The position numbers were made by a program, and so were the translations under genes. Below are positions 52,851-62,402 of a stretch of DNA of 64,000 nucleotides, one piece after another (within the stretch, counting starts at the first letter, position 1; every line of letters starts with the position of its first letter). Location: the NCBI RefSeq assembly GCF_001586255.1, contig NZ_CP014544.1, forward strand, positions 2,387,501 through 2,451,500, written 5' to 3'. Source of the stretch: Zhongshania aliphaticivorans (lineage in GTDB: Bacteria; Pseudomonadota; Gammaproteobacteria; Pseudomonadales; Spongiibacteraceae). The notes under the pieces are model-generated. The model was given only the letters and a program-made list of their open reading frames with translations, ran no database searches and was not told the origin of the DNA.

Positions 52851-55346
52851 TTATAAGCGGCCCAAAACCAATAATGGCGGCGTAGTAAGTACGGCTCGGC
52901 AATAAAACCACCCCGTTGCAGCCATTGTCACCGCGCCCAGTAATGGCACCACCAAAAACACCTCGCCATGCCAAACGCCGTCCATATCCAACACCCAACG
53001 CTGCACGCCATAAAGCGCAATATTACTGCCTAGGGCGGCCAACAAACCGGCTAGCAGTCCTACTGCAGAAAACTCTAACAGCAAGCCGCTGGCGACAAGT
53101 TTTCTGCTCGCCCCCAAGGTACGCAATATGGCATTTTCGTGTAGGCGACTGTCTAGGCTTGCCTGCACATTCGCCACGCTCACTAGCAAGGCGCAAACCA
53201 CAACCAATAGCAGAACCAAGCCAATGGCGGCACTCACCTGCGCGACTACGGTATTCATTTGCTTAATCACGGCATCAATTTCAATCAAGGTCACCGTGGG
53301 AAATGCCCGCAACAACGCGGTAAGCAACGGCTTGTCGCCCTCCGCCAAATAAAAACTGGTGATATAACTCCCGGCGTATTTCTCTAAGCTGCCCGGCGGA
53401 AACATAAAGTAGAAATTGGGACGCATACTGCTCCAGTCCAAGCTGCGAATACTGCCAACCTCCGCCTGCAAAGTCTGCCCGCCAATATTAAAGTTAAGCA
53501 CTGAACCAAGCTTAAGATGCAATTGCTCGGCAAGCTCCTGCTCTACTGAAACAGCAATATTGTCAGCGCCTTTAACGCTCACCTCGGGCCACCAAGCCCC
53601 CGCCTCTAGACGGTTATCTTCAGGTAAGTCACTGGCCCAGCTCAAATTTATTTCTCGATTAACATTGCCGCGCTCGGCATCAATACCCTCAATGTCCTTA
53701 AGTAGCATTTCGTTAATATGCGTCAAACGGCCCCTGACCATGGGGTATAAACCGGCATCCGCAATTTGATGCTCAGCGAAAAAGGCATTCAAGGGCGAAA
53801 TTTCATTTGGCTGAATATTAATTAAAAAATGATTAGGCGCACCCTCGCTCAATTGCATTTGCCAATCGGCCAATAATGTTGATCGCAACACGCCCAAGGT
53901 AGTTAGCGCCATTAACGCCAGGGCAAAACTTGCCACCTGAAAAGCATTGCCAAAGCGTCGCCGGTAGATAGCCGCAAGCGCTAGACGCAGTGCGCCCTGT
54001 GAGCGACTCGCCGTTGCGCGCCGAGCCAGAGAAATCAAAAGCAGCACCAAGCCCGCGGCCAACAAACCTAAACTCAGACTTGCCAGTAACAGCGCACCAC
54101 TAAGCTGAATGTCCTTGCTATACCACCACATTAATAGTCCAACGCCGAGCAAGCCAATCAAACCACTGCTCAGCAAGTCATCACTATTGTCAGCAAGGTC
54201 TCGGCGCAATACCCGCAACGGCGCCACTTTGCTCAGGCGCCACAGCGGCGGCAAGGCAAATACCGCGGTGGATACCACGGCGGTAATTGCCCCGACCATA
54301 AAGGGCCGCCAGCTAGGCGGCGGAATTTCAATATCAATTAAGCCTTGCAAGCTACTGAACAGAATTTCTTGCAAGCCAAAGCCCAATAAGCCGCCCAGTG
54401 TAATCGCACCGCTGCACAACAGGAGCAATTGGCCAAGATAGCGGTATAAAATCTGCCGACGCTGGGCACCCAGCGCCTTCATTACGGCAACATTATCGGT
54501 ATTGCGGTCGCCGTAGCGCCGCGCCGCCAAGGCAATTGCGGCGCCCGCAAGGGCCACGCCCAAACTCGCCGCGAGCAATAAATAGCCCTCGGCCCGCTTT
54601 AAGGTGTTCGCTAGCGCCGGCTGCCCATCGCGCAGGTCTTCCCAGCGTTGCCCTTCAATTAAATGCGGTGCAAGCCACGCCCCGTAGGCATCAAGCTGTT
54701 CAGTATTACCCGCAAATAAATAGCGGTAGCGCACCAAACTACCCGGCTGCACAACCTCGGTGGCCGCCAAATCGCGGATATTGATCATTGCCCGTGGTGC
54801 TAGCATGTCATTCATGCCACCACGATCAGGCTCACTGAGCAGCGCCCGACTAAGCCTGAAATTCGCCTCACCTAAGCTGACTTCATCGCCAAGCGCTAAA
54901 TTCAGCAATGCCATTAAGCGGGAGTCCAACCAAATCTCCCCTGTTTGGGGGCCGCGATTGACAAGCTCTACCTCACCAAAGGCCGTGTCGCTCACGCCTA
55001 ACTCGCCAATTAATGGGTAGGCTTCTGACACCCCGCGCACCGAGGCCAATTGCATGTTGTCATCCGCAGCGACCATCGAGCGAAAGCTCACCACACTGGC
55101 AGTGCGCAAGCCCTGTGCCTGGGCCTCAGTTAACCAGCTCTCAGGAATACTGCGGGCAGTTTTCAGCACCCGATCTGCGGCTAAAAAATGATGACTCTGT
55201 TGCGTCATGGCGCCGCTGAGCCGCTCCGAGAACCCCGCGATGCCGGTAACAATCAATACCGCCAAACACAGAGAAAAACCCAATAAGCCCAGCTCGCCGC
55301 CCCGCCAAGCGCGGCTAAAATTGCGCAGTGCCGCCACAATATTCAT
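52851..55346 (-). CDS. ybbP: FtsX-like ABC transporter permease, YbbP family
   Basis: 831 residues with about ten membrane helices arranged in two FtsX/MacB-type halves plus large periplasmic domains. LGFSLCLAVLIVTGIAGFSERL is the first segment; TDNVAVMKALGAQRRQILYR and ENAILRTLGASRKLVASGLL are the coupling regions with the typical (R/K)xLGAxR motif. Partner of the ATPase gene it overlaps by 4 nt. In E. coli ybbA-ybbP lies beside tesA, as here; a role in envelope lipid or toxic compound handling is suspected. Confidence 0.9.
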   Translation of the reverse strand: MNIVAALRNFSRAWRGGELGLLGFSLCLAVLIVTGIAGFSERLSGAMTQQSHHFLAADRVLKTARSIPESWLTEAQAQGLRTASVVSFRSMVAADDNMQLASVRGVSEAYPLIGELGVSDTAFGEVELVNRGPQTGEIWLDSRLMALLNLALGDEVSLGEANFRLSRALLSEPDRGGMNDMLAPRAMINIRDLAATEVVQPGSLVRYRYLFAGNTEQLDAYGAWLAPHLIEGQRWEDLRDGQPALANTLKRAEGYLLLAASLGVALAGAAIALAARRYGDRNTDNVAVMKALGAQRRQILYRYLGQLLLLCSGAITLGGLLGFGLQEILFSSLQGLIDIEIPPPSWRPFMVGAITAVVSTAVFALPPLWRLSKVAPLRVLRRDLADNSDDLLSSGLIGLLGVGLLMWWYSKDIQLSGALLLASLSLGLLAAGLVLLLISLARRATASRSQGALRLALAAIYRRRFGNAFQVASFALALMALTTLGVLRSTLLADWQMQLSEGAPNHFLINIQPNEISPLNAFFAEHQIADAGLYPMVRGRLTHINEMLLKDIEGIDAERGNVNREINLSWASDLPEDNRLEAGAWWPEVSVKGADNIAVSVEQELAEQLHLKLGSVLNFNIGGQTLQAEVGSIRSLDWSSMRPNFYFMFPPGSLEKYAGSYITSFYLAEGDKPLLTALLRAFPTVTLIEIDAVIKQMNTVVAQVSAAIGLVLLLVVVCALLVSVANVQASLDSRLHENAILRTLGASRKLVASGLLLEFSAVGLLAGLLAALGSNIALYGVQRWVLDMDGVWHGEVFLVVPLLGAVTMAATGWFYCRAVLTTPPLLVLGRL

Positions 55347-56056
55347 AGCGCGTCCAGCGCAGAATCACTTGGTGTCGCAACGCCGCCATTATCAAATTCT
55401 TCACTCAAAACACCGTCGTGCATCACAAATTGTCGTTCGCAGCGTCGCGCGAGGGGTAACTCATGGGTGACCAGTACAAGGGTGGTATCGCTCTCGCTAT
55501 TTAACGCAAACAATAACTCTATAATGCGCTGACCAGTGTGCTCGTCTAAATTCCCGGTGGGTTCGTCGGCAAACAGAATATCTGGCTCCACCGCAAACGC
55601 CCGCGCCAGAGCAACCCGCTGCTGCTCACCACCAGAGAGTTGACGGGGGTAATGATGGCCGCGTTCGGCCAAGCCGACCTTATCAAGAAACACTTTTGCC
55701 TTAGCGGCAGCGCCAGAGCGGCCGCTCAGCTCTAGTGGCAACATCACATTTTCTAATGCGGTTAAACCCGGCAATAACTGGAAGGACTGGAACACAAAAC
55801 CGACATGCTTGGCCCTGAGACTAGCGCGCTGATCTTCCGTCATCACGCTGATATTTTGACCGTGCAGAAATACCGCGCCGCTACTGGCATTGTCCAAGCC
55901 AGCCAGCAAACCTAGTAAGGTCGACTTGCCCGCCCCAGACACGCCAATAATGGCCGCGCTCTCCCCCGCCTTGATTTCGAGGTTAATCCCTCGCAATATG
56001 GCAAGTTCCTGGGCACCGCTGGTGACCGTTTTACAGAGATCTTGTACTCGAATCAT
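55343..56056 (-). CDS. ybbA: ABC transporter ATPase, YbbA family
   Basis: 237 residues: Walker [38 protein letters not shown] (Q-loop), signature [16 protein letters not shown], Walker [13 protein letters not shown] and H-loop VTHELPLA. It is of the LolD/MacB class that partners with FtsX-like permeases. Its ATG shares two bases with the ATG of the divergent tesA (sequence CATG). Confidence 0.94.
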   Translation of the reverse strand: MIRVQDLCKTVTSGAQELAILRGINLEIKAGESAAIIGVSGAGKSTLLGLLAGLDNASSGAVFLHGQNISVMTEDQRASLRAKHVGFVFQSFQLLPGLTALENVMLPLELSGRSGAAAKAKVFLDKVGLAERGHHYPRQLSGGEQQRVALARAFAVEPDILFADEPTGNLDEHTGQRIIELLFALNSESDTTLVLVTHELPLARRCERQFVMHDGVLSEEFDNGGVATPSDSALDAL

Positions 56057-56714
56057 GTTGAAACCTGTGTTTTCATTTTATTCACGCCTTCGTCGCCGTG
56101 CCGGATTACTTTTACTCTTGAGCTTAATATCGCTAGGCACAACGTCTGTAGCCTATGCGAGCGCCGCTGATAAAACAGCCAATATACTGGTGCTTGGCGA
56201 CAGCATCAGCGCAGGCTACGGCTTTGACCCCGCACTGGGCTGGGTGACTCTGCTCAGCAAGCAAATCCCCGAAACGTATACCGTGGTCAATGCCAGCGTC
56301 AGCGGCGAAACCAGTGCCGGAGGCTTAAACCGTCTGCCCGCGCTATTGGCGGAGCACCAGCCGAGCATCGTCATCATCGAACTCGGCGGCAATGACGGCC
56401 TGCGCGGTTACCCCGTGAATACCTTACGTAAGAACCTGCAAGCCTTGATCAATTTAAGTATTGAGGCCGGCGCTCAACCGCTGCTCCTCGGCATGAAAAT
56501 TCCGCCTAACTACGGAAAGCGCTATACCGAGGCCTTTGCCGCCAGCTATGCAAAAATCGCAAAGGCCAATAATCTGCCTTGGATAGACTTTTTCCTCGAC
56601 AATATCGCCACTAATAGCAGCCTAATGCAAAGCGACGGCATACACCCCAACGCCGACGCCCAAGCATTGATAGTACAGAAGGTATTGCCAGCACTGACAC
56701 CCCTGCTGAATTAA
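56055..56714 (+). CDS. tesA: multifunctional acyl-CoA thioesterase/lysophospholipase TesA
   Basis: 219 residues from ATG 56055, with a signal peptide (RLRRRAG + hydrophobic core, YASA) for the periplasm. SGNH hydrolase blocks: LGDSISAGYG (catalytic Ser), GGNDGLRG (Asn), SDGIHPNADAQ (Asp/His). It hydrolyses acyl-CoA, lysophospholipids and esters. No clear RBS is visible because the start abuts the divergent ybbA start. Confidence 0.94.
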   Translation: MLKPVFSFYSRLRRRAGLLLLLSLISLGTTSVAYASAADKTANILVLGDSISAGYGFDPALGWVTLLSKQIPETYTVVNASVSGETSAGGLNRLPALLAEHQPSIVIIELGGNDGLRGYPVNTLRKNLQALINLSIEAGAQPLLLGMKIPPNYGKRYTEAFAASYAKIAKANNLPWIDFFLDNIATNSSLMQSDGIHPNADAQALIVQKVLPALTPLLN

Positions 56715-56756
56715 GTTTTGGTAAGAGAAGGTATTAGCAAAGACAGAGGAAGCACT

Positions 56757-57203
56757 ATGGGTGGCAATTTTGAGCAAGCGAACCCGCCGCCGCCCGGATT
56801 CTTAGGCCCCGACGATAAACTCGTGGTGTTCGACGGGGTCTGCAAGTTCTGTCATTTTTGGAGCCGCTTCATCATTCGCTTTGACAGCCACCAGCACATC
56901 AAACTTGCCACCGTGCAATCGCCCGTCGGGATCGCGTTATTTGAGCATTACCGTTTAGCAAGCAGCGATATTGAATCCGTCTATTTTTTTACCGGTGGTC
57001 GCGTATTTGAAAAAAGCACGGCGATTTTCCAAATTATTAAGCAGTTGCCCTGGCCCTGGCGGCCACTGCTCTTATTTTCACTGATCCCTCGCCCCATTCG
57101 CGATCTACTCTACGATCTTATTGCCCGCCATCGCTACCGTTTGTTTGGCCGCTACGAGCAATGCCCCCTGCCAACCGCTGAGCAAGAAGGCCGATATTAC
57201 TAA
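56757..57203 (+). CDS. DCC (DUF393) family thiol-disulfide protein
   Basis: 148 residues from ATG 56757, preceded by GAGGA. The hallmark is VVFDGVCKFCHFWSRF (D-G-x-C-x-x-C), followed by FFTGGRVFEKSTAIFQIIKQ and a C-terminal YDLIARHRYRLFGRYEQCPL. The family has a thioredoxin-like core and unclear function. It lies 42 bp after tesA and may share its transcript. Confidence 0.88.
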   Translation: MGGNFEQANPPPPGFLGPDDKLVVFDGVCKFCHFWSRFIIRFDSHQHIKLATVQSPVGIALFEHYRLASSDIESVYFFTGGRVFEKSTAIFQIIKQLPWPWRPLLLFSLIPRPIRDLLYDLIARHRYRLFGRYEQCPLPTAEQEGRYY

Positions 57204-57279
57204 CCTAGCTAGCCCCACACCCCGCGTAGGATTAGCTATGCGGCAGCGCTGCAAAATCACATTGCTAGCGTCTCATTAC

Positions 57280-57933
57280 TCACGCGCTCTCTTCGGCCAG
57301 CTGCTTCAAAATACGGGTGTAATTCTCAATTCCTTGGGCACCGGTCACAAGGTGACGGCGATTAAATACTACCGCGGGCACCCCTTGAATACCTTGGTCT
57401 AACCAGAATTCTTGAGCCACTCGCACGTCGTTGGCAAAACGCTGATCGGTCAATACAGCTAAAGCTTCGCTGCGTTCGAGTCCGATATTGGCAGCGACGT
57501 CCGCTAGAACATTGATGTCCGACAGGTTCTTGCCGTCGGTGAAGTGAGCCGTAAAAAGCGCTTGTTTTAGCTCGTGCATACGCCCGAACTGATCTGCCCA
57601 ATGTAATAACTGGTGCACGTTAAACGTGTTATGCATTCGCATATCGTCACTAAAATTCATTTCAAATCCGACTTGCGCAGCAGCCTCAGTCATCTGGATT
57701 CGGCTGTCTTGCGACTGCTGTTTGCTCGTGCCATATTTTTCGGCAATATGCTCACGGAGATTTTGGCCCTGAGTAGGCATATTGGGATTCAGCTCAAAGG
57801 GATGCCAATGAATTTCATGTGGCGTGCCACTTGCTTCCAACGCCGCTGCGAGCTGCCTGTAGCCAATGACGCACCATGGACAGACAACGTCAGATACGAT
57901 ATCAATGTGCATAATATTTAAACTACTGCTCAT
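57280..57933 (-). CDS. DsbA-family (FrnE-like) oxidoreductase
   Basis: 217 residues without signal peptide. IDIVSDVVCPWCVIGYRQL has the CPWC active site at the N-terminus. WHPFELNPNMP, the helical insert and QGIQGVPAVVFNRRHLVTGA (cis-Pro segment) match the cytosolic FrnE/HCCA-isomerase-like branch of DsbA proteins. Redox or stress role inferred. The start M1 or M8 remains open. The 278 bp upstream of it (57934-58211) hold no recognised gene. Confidence 0.9.
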   Translation of the reverse strand: MSSSLNIMHIDIVSDVVCPWCVIGYRQLAAALEASGTPHEIHWHPFELNPNMPTQGQNLREHIAEKYGTSKQQSQDSRIQMTEAAAQVGFEMNFSDDMRMHNTFNVHQLLHWADQFGRMHELKQALFTAHFTDGKNLSDINVLADVAANIGLERSEALAVLTDQRFANDVRVAQEFWLDQGIQGVPAVVFNRRHLVTGAQGIENYTRILKQLAEESA

Positions 57934-58211
57934 GTTTGTCTCCTTTAATTAATTACAACGGGCTAGGCGCCAATGGTTTATTGCTGTGCGCGCAGAGTAT
58001 CTCCATCCTGACGACATACAATACGCCACTAGTAAGCATAAAAAGCGTCAGTTGCTGGGCAAATTTCACATCCACGCTATACAGAGTTATAACAGGTAAT
58101 TGGCTCAGCTGAGGCAGTGAAAAGCAATGATGTATTCGCGGCATAAGCCTAGGAACTCATCATTGCCTTATTAGACTTAGCTCCCAGCGTCCTTGAGTGC
58201 TACGTGGATAA

Positions 58212-58763
58212 TCACTTCTTTTCCCACGAAAATTGCGTGAACGCTTTATCGACCGGAGTCTGGGCCAAATGATTTGTATAGTTGCTCATTATTTTTTGGC
58301 TAAGCCCCAAAATCACTTCTAATACGTTTTGCTGGGTAAAACCGGCTGAATAAAAATCTTGTACTTGTTTCTCTTCCAGCGCACCACGTTGACGTACCAC
58401 GGCCAAGGTAAAGTCGCGCAGGACTTCGAGCTTGGCACTTGGCAGCGGCGTCTCGTCGCGCAAGGCATTACTGATCTCATCTGAAACTTTCATGGACTTT
58501 GCGATACCCGTGTGAGCCGGCACACAATAATGACAGGCATGCTCCACATTGATTGTTTGCCAAACCACAGTTTTCTCGTCGGCGTTTAAAGTGCTGTTAA
58601 CAAACAGGCGGTGCAAGGTTTGGTAAGCCTCAAGTAAGCCGGGGGCTTCAGCCATCACGGCATGCAAGCCGGGAATCATACCAAAGGCTTTCAACGAGCC
58701 TTCTAGGAACGGCTTAGCTTCAGTCGGTGCGCTGTTTATGTCGTGCAAAGTAAATGTACTCAT
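58212..58763 (-). CDS. AhpD-like carboxymuconolactone decarboxylase family protein
   Basis: 183 residues from ATG 58763 (AGGCGAGA upstream). VVWQTINVEHACHYCVPAHT contains the CxxC-xxxH redox motif of AhpD-type alkylhydroperoxidases. It is probably a peroxidase or dehydrogenase accessory. It is divergent from the TetR gene at 58906, with two operator-like palindromes between, so that TetR probably represses it. Confidence 0.88.
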   Translation of the reverse strand: MSTFTLHDINSAPTEAKPFLEGSLKAFGMIPGLHAVMAEAPGLLEAYQTLHRLFVNSTLNADEKTVVWQTINVEHACHYCVPAHTGIAKSMKVSDEISNALRDETPLPSAKLEVLRDFTLAVVRQRGALEEKQVQDFYSAGFTQQNVLEVILGLSQKIMSNYTNHLAQTPVDKAFTQFSWEKK

Positions 58764-58779
58764 TGATCTCGCCTTTTTT

Positions 58780-58795
58780 TGAGTGATCATTCAAA
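58780..58795. promoter_or_regulatory. TetR operator candidate 1
   Basis: TGAGTGATCATTCAAA region: TTGA-x-TGATCA-x-TCAA, a near-perfect palindrome just upstream of the AhpD-like gene start. Confidence 0.65.
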
Positions 58796-58843
58796 TAAAG
58801 AAATGATCTTATATTGCGTTATGAGCAGTGGTCAAGCTAAAAT

Positions 58844-58859
58844 TGAGCGATCATTCAAT
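58844..58859. promoter_or_regulatory. TetR operator candidate 2
   Basis: TTGAGCGATCATTCAA, a second copy sharing GAG(T/C)GATCATTCAA with the first, 64 bp away, upstream of the TetR gene. Confidence 0.65.
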
Positions 58860-58905
58860 ATTAACCCGGCCGACACCATTTAGGCCTATTCATAAAGAGA
58901 CCGTC

Positions 58906-59508
58906 ATGGCCCGCACAGCCCGCTTTGATCGCCAAGTTGCGCTGGATAGCGCCGTTGAACTGTTCTGGTCAAGAGGCTATTACGCCACCTCAATGAAACA
59001 TATTGAGAAGGCCTTAGACATGCGCCCCGGCAGCCTTTACGCGACCTTCGGCAGTAAAAGCGGTTTGTTTGCCGAGGCCTTAGATGCCTATGCCAGCCGC
59101 AGCAGTGATGACTTTAAGCAAATAAGCGACAACGCCGAGAGCGTTGTAGACGGCTTACAACGCTACCTCCGTTCATTTGCCCAGCCCTGTAATGCGGATG
59201 CACAAATGCCCGCACAGGCATGCATGCTAATTAAGACCTTGCTTGAGGTGAATGCCGAAGATGCCGCGCTGCGGGCTCAGGTTGACGCCATACTTGCAAC
59301 CGTCGAAAAGCGGCTTTGCCAAGCGCTTGAGCAGGCGAAGGCGATGGGAGAATTGCGCGCGGAAGTTGATTGCCCGCGATTGGCACGCTTATTACAAACC
59401 CAGATCATTGGCTTGCGATCATTTGCCGAACGCAATGTACCCAGCGATCAGTTAACCGCGCTTGCTGATGATATGGCCGCCATACTCGATGCCTACCGCG
59501 TTCGCTGA
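58906..59508 (+). CDS. TetR-family repressor
   Basis: 200 residues from ATG 58906 (AAAGAGACC upstream). DRQVALDSAVELFWSRGYYA, TSMKHIEKALDMRPGSLYAT and FGSKSGLFAEALDAY form the typical TetR helix-turn-helix of the AcrR/NemR type. PAQACMLIKTLLEV resembles TetR proteins with a reactive Cys. Paired with the divergent AhpD-like gene and two palindromes, it is probably an electrophile- or peroxide-responsive repressor. Confidence 0.92.
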   Translation: MARTARFDRQVALDSAVELFWSRGYYATSMKHIEKALDMRPGSLYATFGSKSGLFAEALDAYASRSSDDFKQISDNAESVVDGLQRYLRSFAQPCNADAQMPAQACMLIKTLLEVNAEDAALRAQVDAILATVEKRLCQALEQAKAMGELRAEVDCPRLARLLQTQIIGLRSFAERNVPSDQLTALADDMAAILDAYRVR

Positions 59509-59592
59509 ATAAAACTAAAACCTGATGCTATTAATGGACGTCTTAATTTGCGGTCACTAAAAGCAGCATTACACTCAGAGCGTCATAAAAAA

Positions 59593-60957
59593 TCACACCA
59601 AGCTCGCTGGATCCAACAACACCGCCAATTCATCCCGACTTAAATCGGTCATTTCCACGGCCACGTCCAGTACCGGCCGTTGCTCGGCATAGGCTTTTTT
59701 AGCTATTTTTGCCGCCGCTAAATAGCCGATAACAGGGTTGAGCGCGGTCACTAATATTGGGTTGCGAGCGAGGCTGTCCGCCATTACCGCCTCGTCGATG
59801 GTGAAGTCAGCGATGGCTTTATCGGCCAGCGCCCGACAGGCAGTACTCAGCATATCGATACTTTGCAGTAGGTTGTAGGCAATGACCGGCAGCATGACAT
59901 TCAACTGAAAATTACCTGACTGCCCGGCGACGGTTATGCAGGCGTCGTTGCCAATTACCTGCGCGGCAGCCATCGCCACCGCCTCGGGTATCACTGGGTT
60001 TACTTTGCCCGGCATAATACTGCTGCCGGGCTGCAGCGCTGGCAGGCGGATTTCGCCCAAGCCCGCTAGCGGGCCGCTGTTCATCCAGCGCAGATCATTA
60101 CTGATCTTCATTAACGCCACCGCCAAGGCCTTTAATTGACCAGAGGCGGCCACCGCCGTGTCTTGGCTAGATAGCGCCTCAAACAGCGAGCTGTTGGGTT
60201 TAAAACTCAAGCCGGTGTCGATACTAATCGCCAAGCAAAACTTCTCAGAAAATAAATCGGGCGAATTCACCCCGGTGCCAACGGCTGTTGCACCTTGCGC
60301 CAACTGACAAAGTTGCTTTTGGGTATCCAGAAGACGTTTGCGGGCCTTATGAATTTGTTCTGCCCAGGCCGAAATTTCTTGAGACAACTTAATCGGCATC
60401 GCATCCATAAGATGGGTTCGACCGGTTTTGAGAACACCGTCAAGCTGGCTAGCCTTGCGTTTAAGTACAGCCTCTAAATGTTCTAGCGCTGGCAATAATT
60501 GCTTGTGTAAGGCCAGCGCCGCGCTGACATGGATCGCGCTAGGAATAACATCATTACTACTTTGACTCATATTGACGTGGTCATTGGCGCTGACCTCAAG
60601 ACCGCTACTCTCGCTGGCAAGGTTAGCCAATACCTCGTTTACGTTCATATTTGTGCTAGTGCCCGAACCGGTTTGAAATACATCAATCGGGAATTGGTCG
60701 CTATAGGCGCCATCCAAAACCTTATCTGCAGCACTAACAATCGCCTGAAATAGATCTTCCGACAGCAGCTCCTCTTCGCGATTGACCATAGCCGCACAGC
60801 GCTTGATACGCACCACTGCGTGAATAAACTGCTCGGGCAGAACCAAACCGCTAATTGCAAAATTATCGAGGGCGCGCTGAGTTTGCGCCCCATATTTAGC
60901 CGAACTAGCAACCTTCACCTCGCCCATACTGTCGCGCTCGAGCCGAAACGTATTCAT
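59593..60957 (-). CDS. fumC: class II fumarate hydratase FumC
   Basis: 454 residues. TGSGTSTNMNVNEVL, NDHVNMSQSSNDVIPSAIHV, GRTHLMDAMPIKLSQEI and the signature GSSIMPGKVNPVIPE of the fumarase/aspartase superfamily are all present. It is the oxygen-stable, iron-free fumarase of the TCA cycle. A strong RBS (GGGAGGAG) precedes the ATG. Confidence 0.95.
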   Translation of the reverse strand: MNTFRLERDSMGEVKVASSAKYGAQTQRALDNFAISGLVLPEQFIHAVVRIKRCAAMVNREEELLSEDLFQAIVSAADKVLDGAYSDQFPIDVFQTGSGTSTNMNVNEVLANLASESSGLEVSANDHVNMSQSSNDVIPSAIHVSAALALHKQLLPALEHLEAVLKRKASQLDGVLKTGRTHLMDAMPIKLSQEISAWAEQIHKARKRLLDTQKQLCQLAQGATAVGTGVNSPDLFSEKFCLAISIDTGLSFKPNSSLFEALSSQDTAVAASGQLKALAVALMKISNDLRWMNSGPLAGLGEIRLPALQPGSSIMPGKVNPVIPEAVAMAAAQVIGNDACITVAGQSGNFQLNVMLPVIAYNLLQSIDMLSTACRALADKAIADFTIDEAVMADSLARNPILVTALNPVIGYLAAAKIAKKAYAEQRPVLDVAVEMTDLSRDELAVLLDPASLV

Positions 60958-61091
60958 GGTATCTCCTCCCTAGCCAGCAAATTTACGCTTAAACGCCGTC
61001 ATAACATAAAGCGCTTAGCTCTATGGCAATGATAATTCGTGTTATGTCCCCATAAGCCCTAAAATATATCAGCCTTAACATGGAGACCAAT

Positions 61092-62396
61092 ATGCCCACA
61101 GACTACCAAAACACTAGCACAGATCAGTGGCTACAATGGGACAAAGACCATATTTGGCACCCATACTCCTCAGTACTGAACCCGCCAGCGATGGTTCCGG
61201 TGGTATCCGCCAAAGGCGTGCGACTCACGCTAGCCGATGGTCGTGAACTTATTGATGGTATGTCATCTTGGTGGTCAGCTATACACGGCTATAATCATCC
61301 GGCCTTAAACGCGGCGGCAAAAGCCCAGCTCGATGATATGTCTCATGTTATGTTTGGCGGGCTTACTCACCCCGCCGCCGCCACCCTAGGCAAACGCTTG
61401 GTAGATATTACCCCAGCGCCACTCACCCGCGTATTCATCTCTGATTCTGGCTCTGTTGCTGTAGAGGTCGCCATTAAAATGGCACTGCAATACTGGCATT
61501 CTATCGGCCAGCCCCAAAAAACCCGCTTGCTCGCCCTGCGCAACGGCTACCACGGTGACACTTTTGGCGCGATGGCGACCTGCGATCCCGTCACCGGCAT
61601 GCACCATTTATTTAATAAGGTTTTGCCAGAACACCTATTTGCCGAGGCGCCCAAAACTGCCTTTGGCGAACCCGCCACCGAAGCGGATTTAGCGAACATC
61701 AAATCACTTGTACAAAACCATCATCAGGAGTTAGCTGCAGTTATCCTTGAGCCCGTTGTACAAGGTGCCGGGGGCATGCGCTTTTACGGCGGCGACTACT
61801 TAAAACAACTGCGTACACTCTGTGATGACTACGATGTATTACTCATTCACGACGAAATTGCCACCGGCTTTGGCCGCAGCGGCAAGCTCTTTGCCTGCGA
61901 GCACGCGGGTATTAGTCCCGATATTATGTGTGTCGGCAAGGCATTAACCGGCGGATACTTATCCTTAGCGGCAACCCTGTGTAGCGAAAAAATTGCCCAC
62001 GGCATATGCGAAGGCGAAGCTGGCGTTTTCATGCACGGCCCCACCTTCATGGGCAACCCACTGGCATGCAGCATTGCCAATGCCAGTATCGACTTGCTTT
62101 TGGCCAGCGACTGGCAAACTAATATTCAACGAATCGAGGCAGGTCTGAAGACTGGCCTAGCCGCCGCGGCCGAGTTAAGCAGCGTCGAGACCGTACGTTG
62201 TCTTGGCGCGATTGGCGTGATCGAGATGAAGACACCGGTCAATATGGCCAGTTTGCAAGCCAAGTTTATAGACAGAGGAATCTGGATTCGACCTTTTGGC
62301 AAGCTGGTGTACACCATGCCTCCCTATATTATCAGCAACGCCGATCTCGCCCTGCTTTGCCAGCAGATGGTCGCCGCCTTGGCCGCAGAGGAATAA
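61092..62396 (+). CDS. bioA: adenosylmethionine-8-amino-7-oxononanoate aminotransferase BioA
   Basis: 434 residues from ATG 61092, with GGAG placed correctly upstream; a 5' ATG at 61080 would put that GGAG inside the gene. WHPYSSVLNPPAMVPV, DGMSSWWSAIHGYNHPALN and the PLP lysine region CVGKALTGGYLSLAA are characteristic of BioA. It makes 7,8-diaminopelargonate in biotin synthesis. Other bio genes are not in the window. The channel gene follows by 6 bp. Confidence 0.94.
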   Translation: MPTDYQNTSTDQWLQWDKDHIWHPYSSVLNPPAMVPVVSAKGVRLTLADGRELIDGMSSWWSAIHGYNHPALNAAAKAQLDDMSHVMFGGLTHPAAATLGKRLVDITPAPLTRVFISDSGSVAVEVAIKMALQYWHSIGQPQKTRLLALRNGYHGDTFGAMATCDPVTGMHHLFNKVLPEHLFAEAPKTAFGEPATEADLANIKSLVQNHHQELAAVILEPVVQGAGGMRFYGGDYLKQLRTLCDDYDVLLIHDEIATGFGRSGKLFACEHAGISPDIMCVGKALTGGYLSLAATLCSEKIAHGICEGEAGVFMHGPTFMGNPLACSIANASIDLLLASDWQTNIQRIEAGLKTGLAAAAELSSVETVRCLGAIGVIEMKTPVNMASLQAKFIDRGIWIRPFGKLVYTMPPYIISNADLALLCQQMVAALAAEE

Positions 62397-62402
62397 ACCC
62401 AA

